From Desulfovibrio subterraneus (GTDB lineage: Bacteria; Desulfobacterota; Desulfovibrionia; Desulfovibrionales; Desulfovibrionaceae): DNA of 64,000 nucleotides. Below the pieces are notes generated by a model. It was given only the letters and a program-made list of their open reading frames with translations. It did not search any database and was not told where the DNA came from. A program made the position numbers and the translations under genes. Every line of letters starts with the position of its first letter. The stretch's first letter is position 1. The stretch covers positions 434,001-498,000 of the forward strand of contig NZ_BLVO01000012.1 in NCBI RefSeq assembly GCF_013340285.1, in the 5' to 3' direction. Shown here piece after piece: positions 1-9,645 of the stretch.

Positions 1-345
1 GTTGGTCTGGTAGGTGCTCACCAGCAGTGGCATGATGGTGCATACTGCCAGAATACTGCCATACACGGCGTAGCTGAAGCGCTTGTCCGAAGCGAGCCTG
101 TCGGTAAACGTAGGTCTGGCCTCGGCCGTGGTCGGCTCGTCCTTCACCGTCTCCTTGCGGCGCATGGCCCAGCGCCAGAGAAAGGAGAGAACAAAGCTGC
201 CTATAATGACATACACCATGTTCATCCACCGCCACTCAACCGTGTTCTCAATGGTGTTCACACGGACAACCATGAGCGGGAAAGTGAGGAACATGAACCA
301 AATGCTGACAAGAAGCGATTTTTTCAGTTCTTGAATTGCTTGCAT
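1..345 (-). CDS. livM: LivM, branched-chain amino acid ABC permease (N-terminal part, runs off left end)
   Basis: The frame opens with ATG at 345 and stays open for 115 codons to base 1. It begins MQAIQELKKSLLVSIWF and holds two hydrophobic segments separated by a charged linker (RRKETVKDEP). This is the extra N-terminal region found in long LivM proteins, ahead of the ten-helix permease core, which would follow off the window. It lies 54 bases downstream of livH on the same strand, as expected for livKHMGF. LivM pairs with LivH in the inner membrane to form the translocation path. The fragment ends at STYQTN, just before the point where the fragment at the other end of the window starts. Confidence 0.8.
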   Translation of the reverse strand, partial: MQAIQELKKSLLVSIWFMFLTFPLMVVRVNTIENTVEWRWMNMVYVIIGSFVLSFLWRWAMRRKETVKDEPTTAEARPTFTDRLASDKRFSYAVYGSILAVCTIMPLLVSTYQTN

Positions 346-399
346 AATAAATATCCCACACGCAGCCGGGCTGCGTTCTCTATGTGCATAAACGGTAGG

Positions 400-1308
400 C
401 TACACCTTTTCCACAGGGGCTTTGCCCATGATGCCGGAAGGTCTGAAGATGAGGAACACGACCAGCAGGGTGAACGCGAACACGTCTTCGTAGTCACTGG
501 AAATGTATCCCGTGGCGTAGCTTTCGGCCAGGCCGAGGAAAAGGCCGCCGAGCATTGCGCCGGGAATGGAGCCGATGCCGCCGAGAACAGCAGCGGTAAA
601 TGCCTTCACACCGGCGATGAAGCCGATCATGAAGTTCACCTGTCCCACATGCGATGCAATGAGCACGCCGCCCATGGCCGCCAGGGAGGAACCGATGATG
701 AAGGTGATGGAGATGACCCTGTCTGCGTTAATGCCGAGCAGCATGGCCATCTTGCGGTTCTGCGCGGTGGCGCGCATTGCCTTGCCCATCTTGGTGAACT
801 TGATGAACAGGGTGAGTCCGGCCATGCACAGGGCGCTGGCTATGACAATGACGAAGTCGCTTGATCCGAAAATGTGCGCGATGGGTTCAAGGAAATCGAA
901 CTCGGGGATCAGCGCGGGGAAGGGAAGAAAATCGGAAGTCTGGGCCAGAATCACGTAGTTCTGGAGAAAGAGAGACATACCGATGGCGGAAATGAGCGGC
1001 GACAGGCGGCCTGCGTTGCGCAGGGGCTTGTACGCGACTTTTTCCATCGTATACCCGTAGGCTGAACAGTAGATGACGGCGACAGCGGCGGCGATGAGCA
1101 GAATGGCAAAGGCAGGAAACCCGTAAATGCCGAGCACGCTGGCCACGATGAGCGCCGTGAAAGCGCCGATCATGTAAATTTCACCATGGGCGAAGTTGAT
1201 AAGCTCGATGATGCCGTACACCATGGTGTACCCGAGTGCTATCATCGCATAAATGCTCCCGCGGGTCAGGCCGCCGAGCGATAATTCAAAAAAGTAAGAC
1301 CAATCCAT
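400..1308 (-). CDS. livH: LivH, branched-chain amino acid ABC transporter permease
   Basis: A 302-residue polytopic membrane protein beginning MDWSYFFELSLGGLTRG. It has about eight hydrophobic segments and the family signature near the start (GSIYAMIALGYTMVYGIIELINF). The EAA-like loop (GKAMRATAQNRKMAMLLGIN, residues about 175-195) is the contact with the ATPases. Length matches the family (about 300). It acts in the inner membrane with LivM, fed by the periplasmic LivK and powered by LivG and LivF. It lies 139 bases downstream of livK, across a stem-loop, and 54 bases upstream of livM, so one operon is expected. Confidence 0.93.
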   Translation of the reverse strand: MDWSYFFELSLGGLTRGSIYAMIALGYTMVYGIIELINFAHGEIYMIGAFTALIVASVLGIYGFPAFAILLIAAAVAVIYCSAYGYTMEKVAYKPLRNAGRLSPLISAIGMSLFLQNYVILAQTSDFLPFPALIPEFDFLEPIAHIFGSSDFVIVIASALCMAGLTLFIKFTKMGKAMRATAQNRKMAMLLGINADRVISITFIIGSSLAAMGGVLIASHVGQVNFMIGFIAGVKAFTAAVLGGIGSIPGAMLGGLFLGLAESYATGYISSDYEDVFAFTLLVVFLIFRPSGIMGKAPVEKV

Positions 1309-1396
1309 AGTGTCCTGTCCCGTCCGGATTCCCCCGCACGCCCCAGCGAAGCGGGGTGATGGCGGGTCGTAGTTCCGGCATTTTAGTAAAGAATGA

Positions 1397-1419
1397 GGGG
1401 ACAGGCGCTGCCTGTCCCC
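1397..1419 (-). terminator. Stem-loop between livK and livH (partial terminator/attenuator)
   Basis: A perfect 10-bp inverted repeat (GGGGACAGGC / GCCTGTCCCC) with a 3-base loop lies 28 bases downstream of the livK stop. In the livK direction only a weak T-rich stretch follows, so full termination is unlikely. Such intra-operon hairpins usually keep the binding protein transcript more abundant than the permease transcript; that role is inferred here. Confidence 0.6.
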
Positions 1420-1447
1420 CTGAGGTTATCTCAAAAGGTCGTAATAC

Positions 1448-2566
1448 TTACTTGAGCTCCACGTACTTGCCCTTCTGGACCTGGTACATGGAGAAGCCGA
1501 CGCCTTCTGCATCGCCGCGGGCGTCAAACTTGATATTGCCCACGGGGGTGTCGACCAGGTCTTCATGCAGAACCTTCGCCATGTCGTCGAACTTGGTGGA
1601 GTTGGACTTGTCGATGGAGTTCAGCAGGGTAAGAGCGGCTGCGTAAGCGGAGTCGAAGAATGCGCCGGGTTCGGTGCCGAACATCTTCTTGTGGGCTTCA
1701 ATGGCTTCCTTGTAGAGGGGCAGGCCGGAAACGTCGCGGGGACCGGAGGCGTACACGCCTTCAGCATCGGAACCGGCAACCTTGATGAAGGTGTCGTCCT
1801 TCACGCCGTCATCGGAAACGAAGGGGGTGTCCATACGCTTCTTGCGCATCTGGGAAACGATCTTGGAAGCTTCGGGATGGTAACCGCCGAAGATAACCAC
1901 GTCGGCGTTGGCGCGGCGGATCTTCTGCACAACAGCGGAGTAGTCCACGGCACCGGGGGTTACGCCTTCAAACAGAACAACTTCTGCCTGCTTGCCTTCT
2001 TCGATGAACTTCTTGGCGAAGTCGGCATAGCCCTTGCCGTAGTCGCCCTTGTCGTGCAGCACGGCAATCTTCTTGGCCTTCAGGGTGTCAATGGCAAACG
2101 CCACGCCCAGCTTGGCCTGAGCATCGTCGGAAGCGATGGTGCGGAAGAAGGTGGGGTATTCACCGGACTGGGTCAGCGCGGGGTTGGTCGCGCTGGGGGA
2201 CATGACCGGAATTCTGGCTTCGGTGTAGATGGGCAGTGCGGCCTTGGTGGCACCGGAGCAGATGTGGCCCAGAACGGCAACAGCGCCGTCGGAGATCAGC
2301 TTGGTGGCAACGTTGGTAGCCTTTTCAGGCTTGCATTCTTCGTCCTGAATAAGCAGCTCGATCATCTTGCCGTGGATGCCGCCCTTGGCATTTACCTGCT
2401 CCACAACGATCTTTGCAGCATTCATGGTGGGGATGCCGTACGATGCGAGGTCGCCGCTGTGGGGACCGGCAACGCCGAGCTTGATGGTTTCTGCAAACGC
2501 GGGGGTGCAGAACATGGCAACGGCCAGACCGGCAATGATACTCTTTTTAAGTCCCTTGAAATTCAT
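1448..2566 (-). CDS. livK: LivK, periplasmic branched-chain amino acid binding protein
   Basis: A 372-residue type I periplasmic binding protein (Peripla_BP_6 family). The ATG at 2566 is chosen because it has a GGAGG site 6 bases upstream and starts a clear signal peptide (MNFKGLKKSIIAGLAVAMFC, cleavage after AFA). A longer frame to 2803 exists but has no such site. The mature start IKLGVAGPHSGDLASYG is typical of the family. Cysteines flank LIQDEECKPEKA and VLGHICSGATKAA, as in LivJ/LivK. It binds branched-chain amino acids in the periplasm and delivers them to LivHM. First gene of the operon, divergent from the efflux genes at 3155. Confidence 0.93.
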   Translation of the reverse strand: MNFKGLKKSIIAGLAVAMFCTPAFAETIKLGVAGPHSGDLASYGIPTMNAAKIVVEQVNAKGGIHGKMIELLIQDEECKPEKATNVATKLISDGAVAVLGHICSGATKAALPIYTEARIPVMSPSATNPALTQSGEYPTFFRTIASDDAQAKLGVAFAIDTLKAKKIAVLHDKGDYGKGYADFAKKFIEEGKQAEVVLFEGVTPGAVDYSAVVQKIRRANADVVIFGGYHPEASKIVSQMRKKRMDTPFVSDDGVKDDTFIKVAGSDAEGVYASGPRDVSGLPLYKEAIEAHKKMFGTEPGAFFDSAYAAALTLLNSIDKSNSTKFDDMAKVLHEDLVDTPVGNIKFDARGDAEGVGFSMYQVQKGKYVELK

Positions 2567-3154
2567 TGGATCCTCCAGAATTAGCAGTGGCGCTACAAAA
2601 TGTGAAAACCCCAGATTCGACTGCCGGACCATCAGTTTTTCAGTTTTGTAAGGGGCGGCAGCCCGAAATTTCGTTTCGTCTCTTTTTGAACCTTTCGTCG
2701 TTGTTGTTGCCGAAAAGTGGAAAATTGTCAAAACAGGATGCCATAAATAGTAAAAATATGTCAAATTATCATTAGTTTTATCGCTGCATGTGTCTAATTG
2801 CAAGTATATCGCCGTTCTTACTTGTCATAAGCAAGGGGGCGACCTGAAAAAGTACGAAATTGTCTGAACTGGGGTATGATTTCATGTCTGCCTGCAAGTC
2901 TGTGGTTGCAAAAGGCCCGCCTGCGGTTGCAAAAAATAGGAAAACGGGTTGTAAGGTAACATGAATAGTACGTGTACCATGTTGTGCTACCGTACATGGC
3001 ACCAAAAGTGGTACTGTGCACGGCACCGGACGCAGCATCGACGCAGGAGTGATCTTTGTCTGACGTATTTGTGATTTTGTGATTCACGCGTGCATCCGGG
3101 GCAGGGCCGGGAAGGCCCGTGTAATGTGGGAAAACGTTTCAAGGAGATTTTGTC
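2567..3154. other. Intergenic region between divergent livK and efflux operon
   Basis: 588 bases without a credible gene. It must carry promoters for livK (leftward) and for the efflux pair (rightward), but I could not fix -35/-10 boxes with confidence. On the minus strand a TTGACA lies near 2762-2757, followed by AT-rich sequence, and is a weak candidate. A pair of direct repeats (2904-2934) and a run of imperfect GTAC/CATGGCAC dyads (about 2955-3025) are the only visible structure. Confidence 0.5.
2904..2934 (+). promoter_or_regulatory. Two GGTTGCAAAA direct repeats 21 bp apart
   Basis: GGTTGCAAAA occurs at 2904-2913 and again at 2925-2934. The 21-bp period is two helical turns, placing both copies on the same DNA face. 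This fits a regulator binding as adjacent monomers or dimers in the divergent promoter region, but no regulator is identified and chance is not excluded. Confidence 0.3.
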
Positions 3155-4279
3155 ATGGAATTCAGGAGCGCAGTGTTCAGGGGAGTTTCAGTTCTCGTTC
3201 TTGCCATTTTGCTGGCGGCCTGCTCTTCACCCGAAGAATCTCCTCAGCCTCAGGTGTTCAAGCCTGTCAAGGTGATGACCGTGGGCGAAAGGGAGGCCGG
3301 CATAACGCGGGCCTTTCCCGGAGTGGTTGTGGCGGGCGATTCCGTTGACCTGGGGTTCCGTGTTGCGGGGCAACTGGCCGATTTTCCGGTGAAGGAAGGG
3401 CAGCAGGTCAAGGAAGGAGCCATAATCGCCAAGCTGGACAAGAGGGATTATCTGACATCGCTGCATAATCTTGAATCCCGTCTTGGGGGAGCACGGGCGT
3501 CTCTCAACGAGGCACGGCTCAATTTTCAGCGCAACGCGCAACTGCTGAAATCGGACACCATTTCCAAGTCTGCCTATGATACGGCCAAGGCCCGTTACGA
3601 GAATGCCGTTTCCGAGCTTGAATCGCTGGAACAGCAGATTCGTCAGGCGCGGCTCAATGTGCAATATACCGAACTGCATGCGCCGTTTTCCGGCACCATA
3701 GGCACCAAGTATGTGAATAATTATGAAAATGTGCAGGTGCAGCAGGCTATTGTCCGCCTGCAGAATCTGGACACACTGGACGTGGAAGTGGAGATTCCCG
3801 AGTTCGTGTTTGTGCTGTTCAAGAATTACAAGGGAGCACCCACGCCGCCTGTTGTCCGCTTCTCCGCCTATCCGGATCGCGAATTTACCGCGCATCTCAA
3901 GGAATATCGAACCGTTCCCAATGCCCAGACACAGACCTACACCGTGACCATGACCCTGGAAAAGCCTGAAGGGCTTTCGCTGCAGCCGGGCATGACAGCC
4001 GAGGTGCAGGGCAAATTGCCGCCCACCGTGAGCACGGACGGGTTTTTTGTTCCTGTTACCGCAGTGTTCGGCGGTGAGGGGCAGACCAAATATGTATGGG
4101 TGCTTGATGAAGACATGACCGTTCACTCCAAGCCTGTGGTCACCGGCGAGATGCAGAATAGTGACATCATCATTTCCAGCGGGCTTGCATCCGGCCAGCG
4201 CATTGTGATCGCAGGCGTGCACTATTTGCAGGAAGGACAGCAGGTGAGGATTCTTGAAGGCCCTGTAGGGGAGCAATAG
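3155..4279 (+). CDS. RND efflux periplasmic adaptor lipoprotein (MFP family)
   Basis: A 374-residue membrane-fusion protein. It begins with a lipoprotein signal and lipobox (LAILLAACSS), so it should be anchored to the inner membrane. Order: a barrel/lipoyl half (VAGQLADFPVKEGQQVKEG), a coiled-coil hairpin of about 70 residues (LESRLGGARASLNEARLNF to LEQQIRQARLNVQYTEL), the second lipoyl half (APFSGTIGTKYV), then the beta-barrel and membrane-proximal domains. A strong site (AAGGAG) precedes the ATG. It connects the RND pump to an outer-membrane channel, which is not encoded here. It ends 2 bases before the pump gene. Substrate cannot be told from sequence. Confidence 0.9.
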   Translation: MEFRSAVFRGVSVLVLAILLAACSSPEESPQPQVFKPVKVMTVGEREAGITRAFPGVVVAGDSVDLGFRVAGQLADFPVKEGQQVKEGAIIAKLDKRDYLTSLHNLESRLGGARASLNEARLNFQRNAQLLKSDTISKSAYDTAKARYENAVSELESLEQQIRQARLNVQYTELHAPFSGTIGTKYVNNYENVQVQQAIVRLQNLDTLDVEVEIPEFVFVLFKNYKGAPTPPVVRFSAYPDREFTAHLKEYRTVPNAQTQTYTVTMTLEKPEGLSLQPGMTAEVQGKLPPTVSTDGFFVPVTAVFGGEGQTKYVWVLDEDMTVHSKPVVTGEMQNSDIIISSGLASGQRIVIAGVHYLQEGQQVRILEGPVGEQ

Positions 4280-4281
4280 TC

Positions 4282-7200
4282 ATGAATATTGCCGAGTTTT
4301 CCATCCGCAGGCGGGTCAGCACGCTGGCGCTGACCATTGCTCTGATTCTGGGGGGGCTTGCCGCCTACATGTCCATGGGCAGGCTTGAAGACCCCGAATT
4401 CACCATCAAGGATGCCCAGATAATCACCCAGTACCCCGGCGCCTCTGCCCGTGAAGTGGCCGAAGAGGTAACCGACGTTCTGGAAAGCGCGGTGCAGCAG
4501 ATGGGGCAGCTCAAGCGGGTTACCTCCGTCTCCAAGCCCGGACTTTCAACCATTACCGTGACCATCAAGGATGAGTACGGCAAGGAGCGCCTTGCGCAGG
4601 TGTGGGACGAACTGCGCCGCAAGGTGGGCGACAGTACCGCTTCGCTGCCTCCCGGTGCCAAGACGCCGCTCGTTGTGGACGATTTCGGCGACGTATACGG
4701 CATTTTCTTTGCCGTGACAGCCGACGGATACTCCTACAAGGAACTGAAGGATTATGTGGATACTCTCCGCAAGGAGATGCTGGTGGTTCAGGATGTGGCC
4801 AAGGTAACCATATGGGGTGCCCAGCCGGAGGCTGTGTATGTGGAGATTTCCCGTGCGCGCATGCGTGCGCTGGGCGTTTCCATGAACAGTGTGCTGAGCG
4901 TGCTTTCCCAGCGCAATCTGGTGACGGATGCCGGTAACGTGCTGGTGAATCCCGAATATATCCGGATTTCGCCCAGCGGCGGCATAGCGTCGGTGGAAGA
5001 ACTCGGCGACCTGTTCATAACCGACGCCGGTTCCGGCACACTGGTCTACCTCAGGGATATCGCCACCATCACACGCGGGTATGTTGATCCGCCCAAAAAG
5101 ATGATGCGCCAGAACGGCAAGATAGCTCTTGGCGTCGGCATATCGCTGGCGGAAGGCGGCAACATTGTCGACCTTGGTGAACGGGTGAAGGCCAAGCTCA
5201 GGCAGATGGACCCCGATACCCCCGTGGGCATCGTCATTGACCCTGTCTATTTCCAGCCGGATTACGTGACAAAGGCCGTGGACGGTTTTGCCGTCAGCCT
5301 TCTCGAAGCAATCGTCATCGTCATCGGCGTGCTCATGATAACCATGGGGCTGCGCAGCGGCCTGATCATCGGTTCGGTCCTGCTCATCACCGTTGCAGGC
5401 TCATTCATTTTCATGAAGATGATGGATATTCAGCTGCAGCGTATCTCGCTGGGGGCACTCATCATTGCACTCGGTATGCTCGTGGATAACGCCATTGTGG
5501 TGACAGAGGGCATGCTGGTGCGCATCCAGCAGGGTGAAAACCGCATAGCCGCGGCGGGCGCGGTTGTGCGCCAGAACCTGTGGCCCCTGCTCGGCGCGAC
5601 CGCCATAGCCATAATGGCTTTTGCCGCCATAGGTCTTTCAGAAGATAACACCGGCGAATACTGCGGCTCGCTGTTCTGGGTGCTGCTCATATCGCTGCTG
5701 CTGAGCTGGGTAACTGCCATAACCACAACTCCGCTGCTGTGCGAGATGTTCCTCAAGGGCGGGGCAGCTGGTGACAAGGATGCTTACGGGGGCGTGGTGT
5801 TTTCCGCCTACCGGAACATGCTGCGGTTCTGCCTGAACAATCGCTGGGTGACAGTGGGAGCGATGGTTGCGCTGCTCGTGGCCTCCATCTACGGATTCGG
5901 ATTCGTCAAGCAGAGCTTCTTCCCCGATTCCACGCAGCCGCAGTTTTTTGTGGATTTCTGGAAACCGGAAGGAACGGACATCCGCCAGACCAGCAGCGAA
6001 TTGAAGGAGCTGGAGCAACGTGTGCTCAGCGACCCGCGTGTGGAGTTCGTTTCCACCTTCGTGGGCGGCGGCGCACCTCGCTTCATGTTGGTGTATGGCC
6101 CTGAGAAGGACTATTCGAATTACGGCCAGCTGATCGTGACGGTAAAGGACTTCCGCGATATTCCGGCCATGATAGAGGAATACCGGAACATTCTTCCCGA
6201 GCATCACCCCGAGGCATTTTTCAAGTTCAAGAAGGTGCGTCTTGGCCCGGGCCGTGATGATCCGGTGGAAATACGTTTCAGCGGACCGGACCCGGAGGTG
6301 CTGCGCACCATCTCGGAACAGGCCAAGAGCATTATGCGCGCGAATGCCAATGCCCAGGGCGTGCGTGACAACTGGCGCGAAAAGGTGAAGGTGCTGGAGC
6401 CCGTTATTGCCGAAGCCGCTGCCAAGAGGGCGGGCGTGGACACGACGGATATAGCCAAGGCGCTGCAGATGGCCTTTACCGGTTCCACGGTGGGCGTGTA
6501 TCGTGAAGGGGATTCACTGCTGCCCATCATTGCACGGCCGCCGGCGGATGAACGGCTTGATGTGGGCCGTATTACGGATGTGCAGGTGTGGAGTCCTTCG
6601 CAGAATGCCATGATTCCGCTTAATCAGGTGGTTTCCGGCTTCCGCACCATTAATGACTTCAATCTCCTGCAGCGCAGGGACAGAAAGTATACCATAACGG
6701 CAGCCTGCGAGCCAGTTTCCGGCCTTGCCAGTGTGCTGTTCTCGGAGCTTAGGCCCAGGCTGGAGGCCATGAAGCTGCCCGCCGGCTATTCTATGGAGTG
6801 GGGCGGGGAGTTCGAGGATTCCACGAACGCGCAGACAGGGCTGGCATCATCCATTCCACCTACGATTGTGCTCATGGTGCTTATCACTGTTGTGCTTTTC
6901 AACGCCTTGCGGCCTCCGCTGATTATCTGGCTTACGGTGCCCCTTGCCGCCATAGGCGTTACCAGCGGGCTGCTGGCCACGGGGCAGCCCTTCGGCTTCA
7001 TGGCTCTGCTCGGTTTTCTGAGCCTTTCGGGCATGCTCATCAAGAATGCCATTGTGCTGCTGGACGAGATAGCTGTTCAGATAGCCGATGGCAGGGAACC
7101 ATTCCATGCCGTGCTCGAAGCCTCCGTCAGCAGGATGCGTCCAGTGCTCATGGCAGCGGGAACAACGGTGCTCGGCATGCTGCCGCTGCTCATGGATGCG

Positions 7201-7323
7201 TTCTTTGCGGCCATGGCCGTGACGATCATGGCGGGGCTGACCTTTGCCTCCATCCTGACACTGGTGGTTGTGCCCGTGCTGTATGTCATCTTTTACCGGC
7301 TGAAAGAGGATACGTCCGCGTGA
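4282..7323 (+). CDS. RND family efflux pump (AcrB/MdtF-like permease)
   Basis: A 1013-residue resistance-nodulation-division transporter with the usual twofold repeat: a first transmembrane helix (MNIAEFSIRRRVSTLALTIA), a periplasmic porter domain, six helices, a second porter domain and six helices. The proton-relay helix reads GMLVDNAIVVTEG, with the conserved Asp after LV. The equivalent helix in the second half reads SGMLIKNAIVLLDE. It would export small molecules from periplasm or membrane using proton motive force. It lacks the long C-terminal extension of some AcrB homologues. No outer-membrane factor or TetR regulator is next to it. Specificity unknown. Confidence 0.92.
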   Translation: MNIAEFSIRRRVSTLALTIALILGGLAAYMSMGRLEDPEFTIKDAQIITQYPGASAREVAEEVTDVLESAVQQMGQLKRVTSVSKPGLSTITVTIKDEYGKERLAQVWDELRRKVGDSTASLPPGAKTPLVVDDFGDVYGIFFAVTADGYSYKELKDYVDTLRKEMLVVQDVAKVTIWGAQPEAVYVEISRARMRALGVSMNSVLSVLSQRNLVTDAGNVLVNPEYIRISPSGGIASVEELGDLFITDAGSGTLVYLRDIATITRGYVDPPKKMMRQNGKIALGVGISLAEGGNIVDLGERVKAKLRQMDPDTPVGIVIDPVYFQPDYVTKAVDGFAVSLLEAIVIVIGVLMITMGLRSGLIIGSVLLITVAGSFIFMKMMDIQLQRISLGALIIALGMLVDNAIVVTEGMLVRIQQGENRIAAAGAVVRQNLWPLLGATAIAIMAFAAIGLSEDNTGEYCGSLFWVLLISLLLSWVTAITTTPLLCEMFLKGGAAGDKDAYGGVVFSAYRNMLRFCLNNRWVTVGAMVALLVASIYGFGFVKQSFFPDSTQPQFFVDFWKPEGTDIRQTSSELKELEQRVLSDPRVEFVSTFVGGGAPRFMLVYGPEKDYSNYGQLIVTVKDFRDIPAMIEEYRNILPEHHPEAFFKFKKVRLGPGRDDPVEIRFSGPDPEVLRTISEQAKSIMRANANAQGVRDNWREKVKVLEPVIAEAAAKRAGVDTTDIAKALQMAFTGSTVGVYREGDSLLPIIARPPADERLDVGRITDVQVWSPSQNAMIPLNQVVSGFRTINDFNLLQRRDRKYTITAACEPVSGLASVLFSELRPRLEAMKLPAGYSMEWGGEFEDSTNAQTGLASSIPPTIVLMVLITVVLFNALRPPLIIWLTVPLAAIGVTSGLLATGQPFGFMALLGFLSLSGMLIKNAIVLLDEIAVQIADGREPFHAVLEASVSRMRPVLMAAGTTVLGMLPLLMDAFFAAMAVTIMAGLTFASILTLVVVPVLYVIFYRLKEDTSA

Positions 7324-7331
7324 TGCATCTT

Positions 7332-7376
7332 CCGGTCCTGCCGGTCCTGCCGGTTCTGCCAGTCATGCCAGTCCTG
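7332..7376 (+). repeat. Five tandem 9-bp repeats (CCRGTYNTG)
   Basis: Immediately after the efflux pump stop codon lie five consecutive 9-mers: CCGGTCCTG twice, CCGGTTCTG, CCAGTCATG and CCAGTCCTG. They are non-coding in the annotated frame. The same 9-base motif family appears on the other strand at 14666-14710 inside an exonuclease gene. Confidence 0.85.
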
Positions 7377-7423
7377 ATTGACCCGGAAGGGCATAAGATG
7401 ATTCTCGCCAGACTGAAATAAGG

Positions 7424-7454
7424 AAAGCCCCGGCCGCATATGGCCGGGGCTTTT
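7424..7454. terminator. Bidirectional rho-independent terminator
   Basis: A 9-bp GC stem (GCCCCGGCC / GGCCGGGGC, loop GCATAT) is flanked by AAA and TTTT. It sits between two convergent transcription units, the efflux operon (+) and the chemoreceptor (-), and can serve both. Confidence 0.85.
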
Positions 7455-7476
7455 GTCGTCAGGATGGGCTTTGGGT

Positions 7477-9645
7477 TTATTGGCTCGCGCTTTCCAGCGT
7501 TACGATGAGCTTGCGCAGTTCGCCTATCTGGCTCGCCAGTTCCTGAATGGCCTCTGCGGCCTGTTCCATGCCCTGCGTGGTCTCGCCCACGATCATGGTC
7601 ACTTCTTCAACCGAGCGGTTGATCTGCTCCATGGCGGCGGACTGCTCCTCTGCGGCTGTGGCAATGCCGGATACCTGCCCTGCGGTGTCGTCGACAAGTA
7701 AGACAATGGTAGAGAGTGCCTGCCCCGAACTGTTGGCCTTATCTGTGGCAATCTGCACTGCGGTGACCGCCTTGTCCACATGCTCGATGTTCATGTTGGC
7801 CGATGACTGAATGCTGTGAATGCGGTCGCCCACTTCCTTTGTTGCAGTCATGGTTTTTTCGGCCAGCTTGCGTACCTCGTCTGCGACCACGGCAAAGCCG
7901 CGACCGGCTTCACCGGCGCGTGCTGCCTCAATGGCGGCATTCAGGGCCAGCAGGTTGGTCTGGTCTGCTATGTCAGAGATGACCGTGAGCACCTGCCCGA
8001 TGGAATCGGCCTGATCGCCCAGATCCCGCATGTTGACTTTGAGAATGCCGGAGAGCCTGTTCACATCTTCGATGGCCGCGATGGCCTGTCCTACGATGGC
8101 GGCGCCTTCTGCGGCTCTGCTCTTGGCTTCGCCCGAACTGTCTGCCGCATTGCCGGAGTTCTTTGCAACTTCGGTTACCGTGGCGTTGATCTGTTCCATG
8201 GCGGTTGCCGTTTCCTGCATTCTGTCACGCTGGATGGTGGCACCGGAGCTTACCTGATCCACCTGCGCGGTGAGTTCTTCAGAGGCGGACGACACACGCT
8301 CGGAAATGACGTTTGCCTGTTCGGCTATATTCTTCATGCGTGCGAGCAGTGTGGCAACCTTGCGCTGTTGCTCCTCCGACTCGGCAAGAGCCGCACGGGC
8401 CTTGCCGGCCTGTTCTTCGGCTTCCTTGCTCTTGGCATCCGCTTCCGCCATTTTCTCTTTCAGATTTTCCACCATGATCGTAATGGCCGTGTGCACCTGA
8501 CCAATCTCTGCCTTGAAGGTTCCCTGTGCCTTTGCCTGAAGGTTGCCGTGCGCCACTTCGTCCGCAAAGGTCTGTATGCTGCCGAGCGGCTGCAGCAGTT
8601 CTCTGCGGAGGATGAAAAGGGTGCTGGCCACCACAAGGCTCAGCACGATGAATCCGGCAATGAGCATGGCATTGCGCAGTCCCACAACAGGAGCAAAGGC
8701 TTCATCTTCATCAATTTCGGCGATGATGGCCCACGTGGTGTTGAAAACCTTGACGGGCGAGAATGATGAAAGAACCGGATTGCCGTTGTAGTCGGTAATG
8801 ACACGGGTGTCTTCCTTGCCGTCAAGGGCTTCACGGGAGGCATCCGTATCAACCCGTCCCACGGAAGGGTTTTTGAAGGAGGCAACGACCGAGTGGCCGT
8901 CCGGGTCGAGATAAGAGTCGGACCGCATGAGCTTGTCGGAGCCGACAAGGTAGGTTTCCCCGGACTTGCCCATGCCGTCGCGCAGATGCATCAGGGTATT
9001 TATCTTGTCCAGCGGCACTTGCAGGATGACCGTTCCCGCTATTTTTCCCTCTATTTTTACAGGGGCGGCTATGAACGCTGCGGGCGCGCCCTTTGAGGGA
9101 GCATAGGGTTCGAAGTCGGCAAAGGTGACCTCGCCGCGCATGGCGCCTGCCCATGCCCGCCCTATACCGCTGGAGGCAAGCGGGCCTGAGGCGATGTTCT
9201 GGCCGAGGTCAGACTCCTTGGCTACGGTGAAGACAACGCGTCCTGTGGTATCCACGAGAAAGGCATCGTAGTAGCCGGCATCTTCTACCCAGTAATCTAT
9301 TTCTTTCAGAGCCTTTTGGTGAATGGCATCATACTCGGGCGAGGCAATGTTCACCGCGTTGCCCTGCATGCCCGAAGGGCCTTCGGCATATGCATCAAAC
9401 TGGCCGATGAAATCCGCTGCATTCCGTGAATGGCCGAAGGCGGAGATGTCTGCCTTCCACATGCTTACGAATTCCTGGACGGTGTGCGCCTTTACTTCCC
9501 GGATGGAAGAAAGCTGCCCGAAGAATCCCTTTTCCAGACTGGCTGCAGCAGTTCCGTACGCATAGAACCCCATGATTGTGAGAGGGAGCAGGCCAACCGC
9601 CAGACAGAAAATGATCATCTTGGTCTTTAAAGAGATACTCTTCAT
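7477..9645 (-). CDS. Methyl-accepting chemotaxis protein with periplasmic Cache-type sensor
   Basis: 722 residues. Order: a first transmembrane helix (residues about 9-30), a large periplasmic region of about 290 residues with double-Cache features (a FRNP-like tract and the [19 protein letters not shown] segment), a second transmembrane helix ([20 protein letters not shown]), HAMP, a coiled coil, then the MCP signalling domain. The conserved hairpin tip reads [19 protein letters not shown]. It ends without an NWETF-like CheR/CheB pentapeptide. It senses a periplasmic ligand, possibly a small organic acid or amino acid as in many Cache receptors, and controls CheA. It stands alone; the ligand is not predictable. 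Confidence 0.92.
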   Translation of the reverse strand: MKSISLKTKMIIFCLAVGLLPLTIMGFYAYGTAAASLEKGFFGQLSSIREVKAHTVQEFVSMWKADISAFGHSRNAADFIGQFDAYAEGPSGMQGNAVNIASPEYDAIHQKALKEIDYWVEDAGYYDAFLVDTTGRVVFTVAKESDLGQNIASGPLASSGIGRAWAGAMRGEVTFADFEPYAPSKGAPAAFIAAPVKIEGKIAGTVILQVPLDKINTLMHLRDGMGKSGETYLVGSDKLMRSDSYLDPDGHSVVASFKNPSVGRVDTDASREALDGKEDTRVITDYNGNPVLSSFSPVKVFNTTWAIIAEIDEDEAFAPVVGLRNAMLIAGFIVLSLVVASTLFILRRELLQPLGSIQTFADEVAHGNLQAKAQGTFKAEIGQVHTAITIMVENLKEKMAEADAKSKEAEEQAGKARAALAESEEQQRKVATLLARMKNIAEQANVISERVSSASEELTAQVDQVSSGATIQRDRMQETATAMEQINATVTEVAKNSGNAADSSGEAKSRAAEGAAIVGQAIAAIEDVNRLSGILKVNMRDLGDQADSIGQVLTVISDIADQTNLLALNAAIEAARAGEAGRGFAVVADEVRKLAEKTMTATKEVGDRIHSIQSSANMNIEHVDKAVTAVQIATDKANSSGQALSTIVLLVDDTAGQVSGIATAAEEQSAAMEQINRSVEEVTMIVGETTQGMEQAAEAIQELASQIGELRKLIVTLESASQ

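Noticed and set aside
1448-2803. Longer LivK starting at 2803
   Set aside because: It would place 79 residues ahead of a perfect signal peptide and a GGAGG site; the internal ATG is the start.
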